This document shows, piece after piece, positions 1-8,199 of a stretch of 11,252 nucleotides of DNA. Source of the stretch: Acidobacteriota bacterium. GTDB taxonomy: Bacteria > Acidobacteriota > Thermoanaerobaculia > Multivoradales > JAHEKO01. The stretch is from contig JAPUJD010000159.1 in NCBI GenBank assembly GCA_027296385.1, positions 1-11,252 of the forward strand. Direction: 5' to 3'. A program made the translations under genes and the position numbers. The notes below the pieces were generated by a model. That model made no database searches and was not told the DNA's origin. It saw only the letters and a program-made list of their open reading frames with translations. The stretch's first letter is position 1. Each line of letters opens with the position of its first letter.

Positions 1-261
1 GCTGTAGCGTTTGGCGTGGGCCACCCAGGAGTCTGAGTAGGAGGAGAAGTAGGCGTAGTCCGAGAAGATCGCCTCGGCGGTCTCGAACTCGGGGAGCTGG
101 ACGAGGAAGCACTCGCCGCAGACGTAGACGGTGAGCGGGAAGCGCGGCTCCATCGCCAGCATCTGCTCGGGCTCGAGAAAGGAGTTGGCGAGCGGCGAGG
201 AGCCGAGATCGGCGAAGACATGTTCCAGCTGGGCGTTGCAGAACCGGCAGTTCAGTTCCAT
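1..261 (-). CDS. SAM-dependent methyltransferase with N-terminal zinc-binding domain (5' part only)
   Basis: Only the first 87 codons are in the window; the gene runs off the left edge. The visible protein has two CxxC pairs (C5/C8 and C48/C51), followed by a segment rich in Tyr/Ser ending DSWVAHAKRY. This layout matches the putative zinc-binding domain found at the N-terminus of a family of class I SAM methyltransferases that includes NDP-hexose C-methyltransferases of deoxysugar pathways. The SAM-binding Rossmann fold and the C-terminal domain would lie outside the window, so the substrate is not visible. The ATG is preceded by AGAGGAA about 8 bases upstream, a good ribosome binding site. 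Transcription is divergent from the Trm112-like gene. With an O-antigen ligase-like gene close by, a role in surface-sugar methylation is a reasonable inference, not a demonstrated one. Confidence 0.85.
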   Translation of the reverse strand, partial: MELNCRFCNAQLEHVFADLGSSPLANSFLEPEQMLAMEPRFPLTVYVCGECFLVQLPEFETAEAIFSDYAYFSSYSDSWVAHAKRYS

Positions 262-365
262 TCGTGGGTTCCTCTGGTGGGCTCGAAGGCCACGGGCGGC
301 AGAATGGTAGCGCAGCGCCGGAGCGAAGCCCAAGCAGTGCTATCCTTCGTCCTCGGGAGGTGTCG
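262..365. promoter_or_regulatory. Divergent intergenic region with possible promoters
   Basis: These 104 bp separate the start codons of two divergent genes, so promoters for both directions should lie here or reach into the coding starts. For the leftward gene a weak pair is visible on the minus strand: TTGGGC (328-333) and TACCAT (304-309) with an 18-base spacer. For the rightward gene, TATCCT (341-346) could act as a -10 box, but no convincing -35 is seen at the right spacing. GGGAGG (355-360) is the ribosome binding site of the rightward gene. No clear operator or riboswitch was seen. The promoter calls are weak pattern matches to sigma-70 consensus in GC-rich DNA. Confidence 0.3.
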
Positions 366-617
366 ATGACCGTTGACCCGGAATTGCTCGAGATCCTTGT
401 CTGTCCGAAGACCAAGGGAGAGCTGGAGCTCGTCGAGCTGCCGGCCGAAGTGCGGGCCGATCTCATCGAGAAGTACCGCATCCATTTCCGCGATGAGGAG
501 CCGGTAGTGGAGGAGGCCCTCTATTGCGCCGAGTCCGGGCTGGTCTACCCCGTTGTTTCAGACATCCCGATCATGCTGGTTGAGGACGCGCTACCGGCAA
601 GTGCGATCGGCCGATAA
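366..617 (+). CDS. Trm112 family small protein (YcaR/UPF0434-like)
   Basis: This 83-residue protein begins MTVDPELLEILVCPKTKG and has a later LYCAESGLVYPVVSDIPIML segment, the two halves of the Trm112 family fold (short beta-rich, ancestrally zinc-binding). Eukaryotic and archaeal Trm112 activates several methyltransferases; most bacterial members are uncharacterised. The zinc site looks degenerate: C13 and C54 remain, but the usual partner positions are T16 and S57. It is longer than the roughly 60-residue E. coli YcaR because of a charged insert at about residues 25-50. The ATG at 366 is chosen because GGGAGG lies 5 bases upstream and the family motif starts at once after it; an in-frame upstream ATG at 264 would add unrelated sequence overlapping the divergent promoter region. 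It is the first gene of the rightward series. Confidence 0.85.
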   Translation: MTVDPELLEILVCPKTKGELELVELPAEVRADLIEKYRIHFRDEEPVVEEALYCAESGLVYPVVSDIPIMLVEDALPASAIGR

Positions 618-629
618 CCGAGCTCAAGT

Positions 630-644
630 GCCCGTTTGCCGGGC
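630..644 (+). other. Short hairpin after the Trm112-like gene
   Basis: GCCCG (630-634) and CGGGC (640-644) form a 5-bp GC stem around a TTTGC loop, 13 bases after the stop codon of the small gene. No T-run follows, so it is not a convincing intrinsic terminator. It might weakly attenuate read-through into the next gene or be chance in GC-rich DNA. Confidence 0.2.
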
Positions 645-673
645 GCATCCGTCAGACGAAGGGAATCCGATCA

Positions 674-1837
674 GTGCGAGGGAACGGCGAAGCGGCCGCC
701 GTCCGGCGAGTAGGCTACACCGCGTACGCCCTGCACCTGTGGACGGTGTTCGGCCTCTTCCTGTCGAACCTGGCGGGCGTCGTGACGCTCGCTGCCTGGG
801 TTACGACCCGACCCCGCCTCGACGGGCGCGGTCGCGCGGTGCTCTGGCCGATCGGGCTCTACTCGATCTGCGTGCTGCTCTCCGTTGTCTTCTCGAGCGA
901 TCCTCAGCGCTCGCTCATCGGCGCGCGCGGGCTCATCTCCCTCGCGACCCTGCCGCTCGGGCTGGTCTTGGTGCGTGGCGTAAAGCAGGCCCGTGCCATC
1001 GTCGACGGGCTGATCATCATGGCCACCTTCTCTGCGCTCTGGGGCCTGTCCCAGCTCTTTTTCGGTTACGGCGGCATCGATCAACGCATCCGGGGGCCTT
1101 TCTCCCACTGGATGACCTTTTCCGGCGTCCTGCTCATCGCCAACCTGTTGCTCATCGCTCAGCTGGTGTCGGGCAACGGCATCCGCAAGGCCTGGCGCTG
1201 GCTCGCCCTGCTGGCGATCAGTCTGGGGCTAGTGGGTTGCTTGACCCGGGGGGCGTGGATCGCCGGGACGCTGGCGGTGGTGGTGGTGCTGCTGCTGCGC
1301 GCACCGCGTTGGCTGGCAGTCTTCGCGCCGCTGCTGGCGGTGGTGCTCTTGCTGGCGCCGACACCGGTGCGCGTCCGCGTCGCCTCGATCGTCGATCTGG
1401 AGCACTTCTCGAACTACGACCGCCTTTGCATGATCGAGGCGGGTTGGCGGATGGCGCGTGAGCGGCCGGTGTTCGGCCACGGGCCGGAGATGGTCCGGGA
1501 GCGGTATCCGATCTACCGGCATCCAACCGCGCCGCGGCACTGGGTGCCACACCTGCACAACAACCTGGTGCAGCTCGCGGCCGAGAACGGGCTGGTGGCG
1601 ACGGCCGCGTTCGTCTGGTTCATGACCGCCGCCGCGTGGGTGGCCTACCGCCGCTACGTGCGCCAACGGCGCTCCGGCGGGGGTGGCTCGGACCTGTACC
1701 TCGGCGCCCTCGGCGCCCTAATTGCCTTCAACGTTGCCGGGATGTTCGAGTTCAACTGGGGTGACACGGAGGTCCAGCGCCTGGCGCTGTTCCTGGTTGC
1801 GCTGCCTTTCTGTGCCGACGGGGAGGAAACGGCGTGA
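674..1837 (+). CDS. O-antigen ligase/polymerase family membrane protein (WaaL/Wzy-like)
   Basis: A 387-residue polytopic membrane protein with about 10-12 hydrophobic segments and a long hydrophilic loop at about residues 229-300 before the last three segments. This is the architecture of the WaaL/Wzy (O-antigen ligase) superfamily, which joins undecaprenyl-diphosphate-linked glycans to lipid A core or polymerises glycan repeats on the periplasmic face of the inner membrane. Family-like motifs are CLTRGAW around R192 and PHLHNNLVQLAAENGL, with H293 and H295 in the large loop; a histidine here is functionally important in characterised WaaL proteins. Ligase and polymerase cannot be told apart from sequence alone. 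The start is GTG at 674, with GAAGGGAA (658-665) 8 bases upstream. The stop overlaps the ispA start by 4 bases (GTGA), indicating translational coupling. The leftward sugar-type methyltransferase nearby fits a polysaccharide locus ending here. Confidence 0.85.
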   Translation: MRGNGEAAAVRRVGYTAYALHLWTVFGLFLSNLAGVVTLAAWVTTRPRLDGRGRAVLWPIGLYSICVLLSVVFSSDPQRSLIGARGLISLATLPLGLVLVRGVKQARAIVDGLIIMATFSALWGLSQLFFGYGGIDQRIRGPFSHWMTFSGVLLIANLLLIAQLVSGNGIRKAWRWLALLAISLGLVGCLTRGAWIAGTLAVVVVLLLRAPRWLAVFAPLLAVVLLLAPTPVRVRVASIVDLEHFSNYDRLCMIEAGWRMARERPVFGHGPEMVRERYPIYRHPTAPRHWVPHLHNNLVQLAAENGLVATAAFVWFMTAAAWVAYRRYVRQRRSGGGGSDLYLGALGALIAFNVAGMFEFNWGDTEVQRLALFLVALPFCADGEETA

Positions 1838-2730
1838 CCGCATCGTTCGTCGAGTTTGCCCGCGCGTTGCGGCCAGAGGTCGAAGCGGAGCTCGACCGCC
1901 GCTTGCCGGCACGGGAGGAAGCGCCGGCGGTGCTGCACCGGGCGATGCGCTACAGCGTCTTCGCGGGCGGCAAGCGAGTTCGCCCCGCTCTCGCGGTGCT
2001 CGTCGGAGAGACCTTCGGTGCCGCCCGCGAGCTTCTGCTGCCCGGCGCCGCGGCGCTCGAGATGGTCCATACCTTCAGCCTCGTGCACGACGACCTGCCG
2101 GCTCTCGACGACGATGACCTGCGGCGCGGCCGGCCGACGGTCCATCGGGAGTTCGACGAAGCGACCGCCGTCCTCGTCGGTGACGCGCTGCTCAACCTGG
2201 GATTGCACCTCTTGATGGAGCAGCCGGCAGCCGCACCGGCGCAGACTCGCCTGCGAGCGGCGTCGCTGGTCGCTGAAGCGGTGGGCACCTTCGGCATGAT
2301 CGGCGGCCAGATGGCCGATCTCGAAGCCGAGGCCGATTGGCCGGCGTCACCCCAAGACGCCCTCGAGGCCATCCACCGTCGCAAGACCGGAGCGTTGCTG
2401 ACGGCCGCTTTACGCCTCGGCGGAGCGTATGCGGGAGTCGATGGCGCGAGCGACGAGCTGCTGGCCGATCTCGGCGGCCGCCTGGGTTTGATGTTTCAGA
2501 TCGGCGACGACCTGCTCGACGTCGAGGGCGACTCGGCAACGCTGGGCAAGACGGCGGGCAAGGACGAGAACGCGCGCAAGTTGACTTATCCGTCGCTCTA
2601 CGGGCTCGACGGCAGCCGGCGGATGCTGGTCGAGGTCAAGGGGGAAGCGCTGGAGCTCGTGGCCGGCTTGCCGCGCGGCCTCGATCTGTTCACGACCCTC
2701 GTCGAATATCTGTCGAATCGCGACCGATGA
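1834..2730 (+). CDS. ispA: Polyprenyl synthetase, probable farnesyl diphosphate synthase
   Basis: This 298-residue protein is a trans-isoprenyl diphosphate synthase, condensing isopentenyl diphosphate with allylic diphosphates in the cytoplasm. Visible motifs: GGKRVRP with K47/R48 for diphosphate binding; the first Asp-rich motif DDLPALDDDDLRRG (D86, D87, D92); K184-T185 in RRKTGAL; and the second Asp-rich motif GDDLLD (D225, D226, D229). The two-residue insert in the first motif (DDxxxxD) and an aromatic residue (F81) five positions before it are the pattern of bacterial FPP synthases such as E. coli IspA, so a C15 product is likely; GGPP cannot be excluded. The length is typical. The GTG start overlaps the upstream stop by 4 bases and has GGGGAGGA just upstream; its own stop overlaps tlyA by 4 bases (ATGA). 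The product would feed undecaprenyl carrier and quinone synthesis, matching the neighbouring glycan ligase. Confidence 0.93.
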   Translation: MTASFVEFARALRPEVEAELDRRLPAREEAPAVLHRAMRYSVFAGGKRVRPALAVLVGETFGAARELLLPGAAALEMVHTFSLVHDDLPALDDDDLRRGRPTVHREFDEATAVLVGDALLNLGLHLLMEQPAAAPAQTRLRAASLVAEAVGTFGMIGGQMADLEAEADWPASPQDALEAIHRRKTGALLTAALRLGGAYAGVDGASDELLADLGGRLGLMFQIGDDLLDVEGDSATLGKTAGKDENARKLTYPSLYGLDGSRRMLVEVKGEALELVAGLPRGLDLFTTLVEYLSNRDR

Positions 2731-3455
2731 CTCGCCTCGACCAGCTGCTGGTACAGCGCGGTGACTTCACGTCGCGGGAGCGCGCGCGGCGGATGATCAT
2801 GGCGGGCAAGATCCGCGTCGACGGACAGGTCGTAGACAAGCCCGGTGCCGCGATCGGCGCCGACGCCGAGCTCGAAGTCCTGGCGCCGGCCGAGCCCTAC
2901 GTCTCGCGTGGCGGCCGCAAGCTGGAACACGCGCTCGATCACTTCGGGGTCGAGGTTGCCGGCCGGGTATGCCTCGATGCCGGCGCCTCGACCGGCGGCT
3001 TCACCGACTGCCTGCTGCAGCGTGGCGCCTCCCGCGTCTACGCCGTCGACGTCGGCTACGGCCAGCTCGACTACAGACTACGGCAGGACGAGCGGGTGGT
3101 GGTGATGGAGCGCCTCAACGCGCGCTACCTCGAGCCGGGAGACCTGCCCGAGAGCGTCGACCTGGCGACCTTCGACCTGTCCTTCATCTCGTTGGTTAAA
3201 GTGGTGCCCGTAGTGGCGGATCTGGTGAAACCCGGAGGGTCGTTGATCACGCTGATCAAGCCTCAGTTCGAGGTCGGCAGGGGCCGCGTCGGCAAGGGCG
3301 GGATCGTGCGCGACGAGACCTTGAGACAAGAGGTGATTGCCCAGCGGATAGCCCAACTCGTCGACTCCGGCCTGCGCTCGGCCGGGTGGGTCGACTCGCC
3401 GATCACCGGTGCGCGGGGAAATCTCGAGGCGCTGGCCTTGTTTGAGAAACCGTGA
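2727..3455 (+). CDS. tlyA: TlyA family rRNA 2'-O-methyltransferase / putative hemolysin
   Basis: This 242-residue protein has an N-terminal S4 RNA-binding domain (about residues 1-60, MTRLDQLLVQRGDFTSRERA onward) and a C-terminal FtsJ/RrmJ-like SAM methyltransferase domain. The glycine-rich SAM motif is DAGASTGGFTD (84-94), with D108 ending the next strand. A K-D-K-E catalytic tetrad typical of 2'-O-methyltransferases is visible: K65 (GGRKLEHAL), D150 (FDLSFIS), K178 (LIKPQFEVG) and E234 (GNLEALALF). Mycobacterial TlyA methylates 2'-OH groups on 16S and 23S rRNA, affecting capreomycin sensitivity; the hemolysin label in databases is historical. The ATG at 2727 overlaps the ispA stop. An in-frame upstream extension to 2337 is rejected because it would overlap ispA by almost 400 bases and the S4 domain begins exactly at this ATG. 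The exact rRNA target here is inferred from the family only. Confidence 0.93.
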   Translation: MTRLDQLLVQRGDFTSRERARRMIMAGKIRVDGQVVDKPGAAIGADAELEVLAPAEPYVSRGGRKLEHALDHFGVEVAGRVCLDAGASTGGFTDCLLQRGASRVYAVDVGYGQLDYRLRQDERVVVMERLNARYLEPGDLPESVDLATFDLSFISLVKVVPVVADLVKPGGSLITLIKPQFEVGRGRVGKGGIVRDETLRQEVIAQRIAQLVDSGLRSAGWVDSPITGARGNLEALALFEKP

Positions 3456-4309
3456 TGGGCGAAGCCACGAGCCGGTTCGAGAACATCGCCGTCGTCGCCA
3501 AGCGCGCGAGTCCCGACGCCGAGCAGACGGCGCGGGAAGTTGCGGACTGGCTGCGACGCCGTGACACCGACGTCGCAGTCGACTGCGACACCGGCAGCGG
3601 GCCGCCAGGCATCCTGGCCAGCAACGGCGACTTCGATCTGGTCATCGTGCTCGGCGGCGACGGCACGTTGCTCTCGGTGGCTCGAAGCCTGCCGTCGCCG
3701 GTGGCGATCCTGGGCGTCAACCTGGGCCGCCTCGGGTTTCTCACCGAGATCGGGCGTCACGAGCTCTACCCGTCCCTGGTCGAGGTGATGGACGGGCGCT
3801 TCGCCGTCGAATCGCGGTCGCTGATGGATCTCGAGGTGCGCCGGGCCGGCGGCGAGGTCGAGAGCTACCGCCTCTTCAACGACGCGGTAATCGCCAAGAG
3901 CGCGCTGTCGCGGATCATCGAACTGACCCTCAGCGTCGGCGGCGATCTCGTCACGACCTACCGCTCCGACGGGTTGATCATCTCGACCCCGACGGGATCG
4001 ACGGCCTACAACCTCTCGGCCGGCGGACCGATCGTCAGTCCGACTCTGCCGGTGACGGTCCTGACCCCGATCTGCCCCCACACTTTCTCGTTGCGGCCGA
4101 TCGTCGTTGCCGACAGCAATACGGTCGAAGTGACGCTCGACACCCAGCAAGAGAAGGTCTTTCTCACCATCGACGGCCAGGAGGGTACGAAGCTCGAGTA
4201 CCGCGACACCGTGCGCGTCGAGCGCTCTTCCGTCGAGGTGCACCTGGTCAAGGTCAGCGGCCGCTCGTTCTACGACAATCTGCGCCAGAAGCTGCACTGG
4301 GGAGAGTAG
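3455..4309 (+). CDS. nadK: NAD kinase
   Basis: This 284-residue cytoplasmic enzyme phosphorylates NAD to NADP using ATP or polyphosphate. Diagnostic motifs are all present: VLGGDGTLL (GGDG at 67-70, D69 the catalytic aspartate), GVNLGRLGFL (88-96), FND (N142, D143), DGLIISTPTGSTAY (172-185) and FLTIDGQ near 236-242. The length is usual for bacterial NadK and no key residue is missing. The ATG at 3455 shares one base with the tlyA stop (TGATG); a GTG three bases earlier (3452) is an equally possible start, giving a 4-base overlap and one extra Met. No strong Shine-Dalgarno is seen, so translation is probably coupled to tlyA. The order tlyA-nadK is common in bacteria, supporting both calls. Confidence 0.96.
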   Translation: MGEATSRFENIAVVAKRASPDAEQTAREVADWLRRRDTDVAVDCDTGSGPPGILASNGDFDLVIVLGGDGTLLSVARSLPSPVAILGVNLGRLGFLTEIGRHELYPSLVEVMDGRFAVESRSLMDLEVRRAGGEVESYRLFNDAVIAKSALSRIIELTLSVGGDLVTTYRSDGLIISTPTGSTAYNLSAGGPIVSPTLPVTVLTPICPHTFSLRPIVVADSNTVEVTLDTQQEKVFLTIDGQEGTKLEYRDTVRVERSSVEVHLVKVSGRSFYDNLRQKLHWGE

Positions 4310-4317
4310 CGGGCTCC

Positions 4318-7300
4318 GTGGGGTCGGCCGGGGCCGGTCGAGACGAGGCGATGGCACCGCGCAAGCGACGGCAGCGCTCAGTGGTGCTCTGGGCGGTTCT
4401 GGTGGCCCTCGCCGCCCTGGCGGGGACGGCCGTCTGGGTGGTGCGTTTCGCCGCCGCTTCCTACGTGCGCCAGCGCGTCGAGAAGGAGCTGGCACAGCGC
4501 CTGGATCTCGAGGTGTCGATCGAGGCCGTCGAGCTCGGCTGGTTCCCGCCCGAGGTCCGAATTCTCGGCTTGCGAGCGGTCGAGCCCGGGGCCGAGGAGC
4601 CTTTGTTCGAGGTCCACAGCGTGATCCTGGAGGCGCGCTGGAGCGAGTTGTCGAACCCGCCGTGGCGCCTCCACGCGGTGCGAGCCGAGAGACCCCGGCT
4701 CCGGGTGGAAATTGCCGAGGACGGTTCGCACAACTTGCCGCGACTCTCCGCCGGCCCCGGGGGGAGAGGGGGCGGTGGTCTCGCCATTGGCGCGGTGGAG
4801 ATCGTCGATGGCGCGGTATTCCTGGGTGAGCGGCGAGTGCCGGTCGATCTGGCCTTGCGGGATCTGAGGGTCCACGCGGCCGGCGCCGGCGAGCTCGAAG
4901 CGAGTGACGTGGCGATCGTCTTGCCGACCGGCGCGACCTACTTCGGCTCCGTAGCGGCCCGGGGAACCTGGCGCGACGGGCAGCTCACCCTCCTCGGCGG
5001 TCGGCTCAGCGGGCCCGATCTGCGCGTGGCCATAACCGAGGGCATCGTGCGTTTGGCGGGAGATTGGCGCGTGTCGTTTCGCGCCGAAGGGCGTCTGCAA
5101 CTGCTGCAGAGTCTCGGCATCGACGCCTCGAGTCTGGACGGCCACTGGCACTTCGACGGAGAGCTGGCGGGAGAGGAGGGCTGGCGGCTCAGCGGTCGAG
5201 TCTCGAGCCCCCGAATCGAGTGGAACGGCCTCGCTCTCGAGGGGCTGACCGCCAATCTCGCGGCCGACGCCCGAGCACTCCGGCTCGAGAACGTCCGCGG
5301 CCGCTTCGGCGGTGGCGCCTTGCGCGGCAGGGTGGAGGCTCGGTGGGCCGAGGCCGGCCGGCCGGTCGTGGCCGAGCTCAGCGTTGGCGAAGGTGATCTG
5401 GCGGCTCTTCTGGGGCAAGTGGGCCTCGAGGCGCCTGGCGTCGGCGGCCGCTGGTCGGGCAGCAGCAGTTACACCTTCGGCGCCGACGAGCCGCTGCTGG
5501 GAGTCGGTCACGGTGACTTCGAGATCGATCTGGCCGATCGGGCAGGCGAGAGTCTGTGGGCTCGCGGGCTTCGTCTCGACGTCGCCGACGGCGAGCTGCG
5601 CTTCGTGACTACCGGGGAGAGCGGCGACGGCGAAATGCTGGCGGCTAGCGGGCGCTATTCGCTGCTCGATCAGCGTGGCCGGATCGACTACCGGCTCGAC
5701 ACCAAGCGGCTCGGCTCCTGGCTCGATCTCGCCGTCGATCGTGGCGCAACCGAGGAGCAGATCTGGCTGCCGCGGGCCGGCCTGGGGGAGGTCGAAGGCA
5801 GTCTGCTACTCAGCTCGGCGGGCTGGAGCAGTCGCCTGGAGCTCCAGCTGCGGGATGTCCTGATGGGTGAGATCACGGCGCCGCGCCTCGGCGGTGCCCT
5901 CACGCTCTCAGGGCGCGGAGTGCACGACATGCGTCTCGACCTCGTGCGACCGCAGGGAGCGATATCCATCGTCGGCGACATCACCCTCGGCGAGGTAGGA
6001 CAGCCGGCCGGGCTCGATCTGAACCTCGAGATCGATGGTTGGCCCGGGGCCGAGATCGGTCGACAGCTCGAGCTGCCCTGGTCCCTCGAAGGCTCGACCA
6101 CGGCATCGGTGGCCTTGCGCGGTACCACCGAGGAGCTGACCGGCCGGGCGAGCTGGACTCTCCTGCCCGGCGAGGTGGCAGGCATTCCCGTCAGTGCCGT
6201 CGAAGGCGAAATGAGAATCGAGCCCGGCGCTCTGGAGCTCGAACGCCTCGACCTAAGGCTGGCCGGGGGCGTCGTCGAGGTGCGCGGCCGGCTGCCGCTA
6301 GAGGGCGACGGTATCGAGTTGACCTTCGCGTCGAGCGCGCTCGATCTGGCGGCTGCTCCGTTCGACGGCTGGCTGCCCGCCGCGACGCATGGCAGGCTGG
6401 GCCTCGCTGGGCGTTTCGAGGGAAGCTTCGAGCGGCCACAACTGATTCTCGATCTCGATGTGGATGGCCTGGTCTACGCCGGCCGCGAGGCGACCACGGC
6501 GCCGACCCGGTTGAGCGTGCGCTGGCTCGATCATCGCTTGACGGTCGAGGGCAGCGTCGGCGAGCTGCTGACGATCGCGGGCGGCGGCCAGCTCGACAGG
6601 GAGCGGGCCGATCTCGACCTTCGCCTGGAGAGCGGGCGGCTGGGCGGGCTCCTGGCCGGTGTTGTGGCGGGCGAGCTCGCCGGGCTAGGCGGCCGCTTCA
6701 GCGGCGGGATTCGCTTGCGCGGACCTCTGGCCGGGATCGAGCCCGAGATCTCCATCGACGAACTCGAGCTGACCTATGGCGAGCACCGCCTAGCGGCACT
6801 CGAGCCAATCACCGCTCGCTGGCGTGACGGCGCGCTCGAGGTCTCATCGTTGTTTCTCGGCGACGAGGCCACCGGCAGCGAGCTCTTTGTCTTCGGCCGG
6901 GTCCCTATCGACGAGGCGGAGAGCCTCGATTTGCGGCTGCAGGTGTCGATCGACACCCAATGGCTGGAGCTGCTGCTGCCAGACTGGCAGTTCGAGGGTG
7001 GGCGCTTCGATGGATTGGCCACGGTCGGCGGCAGCTTCGGGGCGCCTCTGGTCAATGGCCAGGGGGGGTTGAGGCAGGAGCGGATCCGTTTGCCGGGCCT
7101 GATACAGAGCGTCGAGCAGGCAAACGCCGTCTTCCTCTTCTACCCCGAGCAGGTGGTGATCGATGACGCGGAAGCGCGGTTTGCCGGTGGCCGGATCCGG
7201 ATCGCCGGCGCTGTAGAGCCGTTCGCCGAGCCGGCTCTCGAGTATCGCTTCCAGGTGGTGGGCCAGGATCTGCAACTACGCTACCCGGAGGGCTGGCAGA

Positions 7301-8199
7301 TTCATGCCGGTGGAGACCTGGTGGTCTCCTCGGTGGTCGACGGGCGCCAGATTCGCGGCCGGGTGACGCTCGCTCGGGCGACCTTCACCGAGGACGTGCC
7401 GGTCGGCGTCACCCAGCTGATCCGGGGCGCCTTCGAGCGCCGGCCGGAGGTCGTGGAGGAGGCGGACGAGCTCTTCGCCACGACGCAGCTCAACATCGCC
7501 GTCGTCGGGCCAGAGGCGCTGCGGATCCGCAACAACGTCGCCGACCTGCGGGGCGACGTCGATCTCGTCGTGCGCGGCTCTCTGGCGCGCCCGGTGATCT
7601 TCGGCGACGTGCGCATAGAGGCCGGTGGCACGCTGCTCTACTCGGGCAACGAGTACGAGGTGCTCCGGGCCGAGCTCAAATTCGTCAATCCCTACCGCAT
7701 CCAGCCGGTGGTGGATCTGGAGGCGACGACTCGGCTGCGCGAGTACGACATCAACCTCAATCTCTCCGGCACGCTCGAGCGCCTCGACGTGGGCTTCGTC
7801 TCGAACCCGCCGCTGGCCGGCCTCGACGTCCTCAGTCTGCTGGCCGGCGGTGAGGAGCTGGTGGCCTCCGCCGACGCGAGAGCCGGCGGGGTGGCGGAGT
7901 CCTTCCTCTACGGCCAGGCGACGTCGGTCGTGGCGGAGCGGGTCAACCGCCTCTTCGGACTCGACAAGTTCCGTATCGATCCGCTGATCGGCGACTCAGG
8001 CGATCTGTCGTCCGCCCGGGTCACGGTCGGCGAGCGCTTGTCGCGGGATCTCTTCGCCACTTACTCGTACGATCCGTCGAAGACCGAGCTCCAGATCCTC
8101 CAGCTCGAGTGGCAGGTCAGCCGCCAGCTCACCCTGGTGGCGACGCAGAACGGCGACAGCAGCTACGCCATCGACGTGCGCTGGGAGAAAAGCTTCTGA
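4318..8199 (+). CDS. tamB: TamB-like translocation/assembly module protein (AsmA-like superfamily)
   Basis: A 1293-residue protein with a basic N-terminus (RKRRQR), one hydrophobic segment at about 22-44 serving as inner-membrane signal anchor, then over 1200 residues of repetitive beta-strand-like sequence, apparently without cysteine. This fits the long beta-taco groove of TamB/AsmA-like proteins that bridges the periplasm. The N-terminal part resembles AsmA. The C-terminal part (about 890-1293) carries TamB-domain features: a GDVDLVVRGSLARPVIFGDV segment, NPYRIQPVVDLEA, the SNPPLAGLDVLSLLAGG block near 1172, an FRIDPL motif and a C-terminal phenylalanine. TamB works with an Omp85 partner in outer-membrane protein insertion and, with other AsmA-like proteins, in phospholipid transport; such a partner follows with a 1-base overlap. 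Start: GTG at 4318 is 8 bases after nadK with GGGGAGAG upstream; ATG at 4351 (MAPRKRRQR) is an equally plausible start. Confidence 0.92.
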   Translation: MGSAGAGRDEAMAPRKRRQRSVVLWAVLVALAALAGTAVWVVRFAAASYVRQRVEKELAQRLDLEVSIEAVELGWFPPEVRILGLRAVEPGAEEPLFEVHSVILEARWSELSNPPWRLHAVRAERPRLRVEIAEDGSHNLPRLSAGPGGRGGGGLAIGAVEIVDGAVFLGERRVPVDLALRDLRVHAAGAGELEASDVAIVLPTGATYFGSVAARGTWRDGQLTLLGGRLSGPDLRVAITEGIVRLAGDWRVSFRAEGRLQLLQSLGIDASSLDGHWHFDGELAGEEGWRLSGRVSSPRIEWNGLALEGLTANLAADARALRLENVRGRFGGGALRGRVEARWAEAGRPVVAELSVGEGDLAALLGQVGLEAPGVGGRWSGSSSYTFGADEPLLGVGHGDFEIDLADRAGESLWARGLRLDVADGELRFVTTGESGDGEMLAASGRYSLLDQRGRIDYRLDTKRLGSWLDLAVDRGATEEQIWLPRAGLGEVEGSLLLSSAGWSSRLELQLRDVLMGEITAPRLGGALTLSGRGVHDMRLDLVRPQGAISIVGDITLGEVGQPAGLDLNLEIDGWPGAEIGRQLELPWSLEGSTTASVALRGTTEELTGRASWTLLPGEVAGIPVSAVEGEMRIEPGALELERLDLRLAGGVVEVRGRLPLEGDGIELTFASSALDLAAAPFDGWLPAATHGRLGLAGRFEGSFERPQLILDLDVDGLVYAGREATTAPTRLSVRWLDHRLTVEGSVGELLTIAGGGQLDRERADLDLRLESGRLGGLLAGVVAGELAGLGGRFSGGIRLRGPLAGIEPEISIDELELTYGEHRLAALEPITARWRDGALEVSSLFLGDEATGSELFVFGRVPIDEAESLDLRLQVSIDTQWLELLLPDWQFEGGRFDGLATVGGSFGAPLVNGQGGLRQERIRLPGLIQSVEQANAVFLFYPEQVVIDDAEARFAGGRIRIAGAVEPFAEPALEYRFQVVGQDLQLRYPEGWQIHAGGDLVVSSVVDGRQIRGRVTLARATFTEDVPVGVTQLIRGAFERRPEVVEEADELFATTQLNIAVVGPEALRIRNNVADLRGDVDLVVRGSLARPVIFGDVRIEAGGTLLYSGNEYEVLRAELKFVNPYRIQPVVDLEATTRLREYDINLNLSGTLERLDVGFVSNPPLAGLDVLSLLAGGEELVASADARAGGVAESFLYGQATSVVAERVNRLFGLDKFRIDPLIGDSGDLSSARVTVGERLSRDLFATYSYDPSKTELQILQLEWQVSRQLTLVATQNGDSSYAIDVRWEKSF

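Noticed and set aside
553..1461. 302-codon open frame on the plus strand overlapping the glycan ligase gene
   Set aside because: Arg/Ala/Pro-rich product in another frame over a clear multi-membrane protein; not a credible protein.
2337..2726. Upstream in-frame extension of tlyA
   Set aside because: It would overlap ispA almost to its middle with low-complexity Arg-rich sequence; the S4 domain starts at the ATG at 2727 that overlaps the ispA stop.
3263..4495. 410-codon open frame on the minus strand opposite nadK
   Set aside because: It lies antisense to nadK, whose catalytic motifs are all intact, and its sequence is Arg/Asp/His-rich without recognisable domains; long antisense frames are common in GC-rich genes.
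4378..5511. 377-codon open frame on the minus strand within tamB
   Set aside because: Shadow of tamB codon usage; no domain, no ribosome binding site of note, and it covers the N-terminal anchor region of a clear gene.
8109..8198. Upstream in-frame extension of the Omp85 gene
   Set aside because: It would put 30 unrelated residues before a clear signal peptide and overlap the conserved TamB C-terminus.
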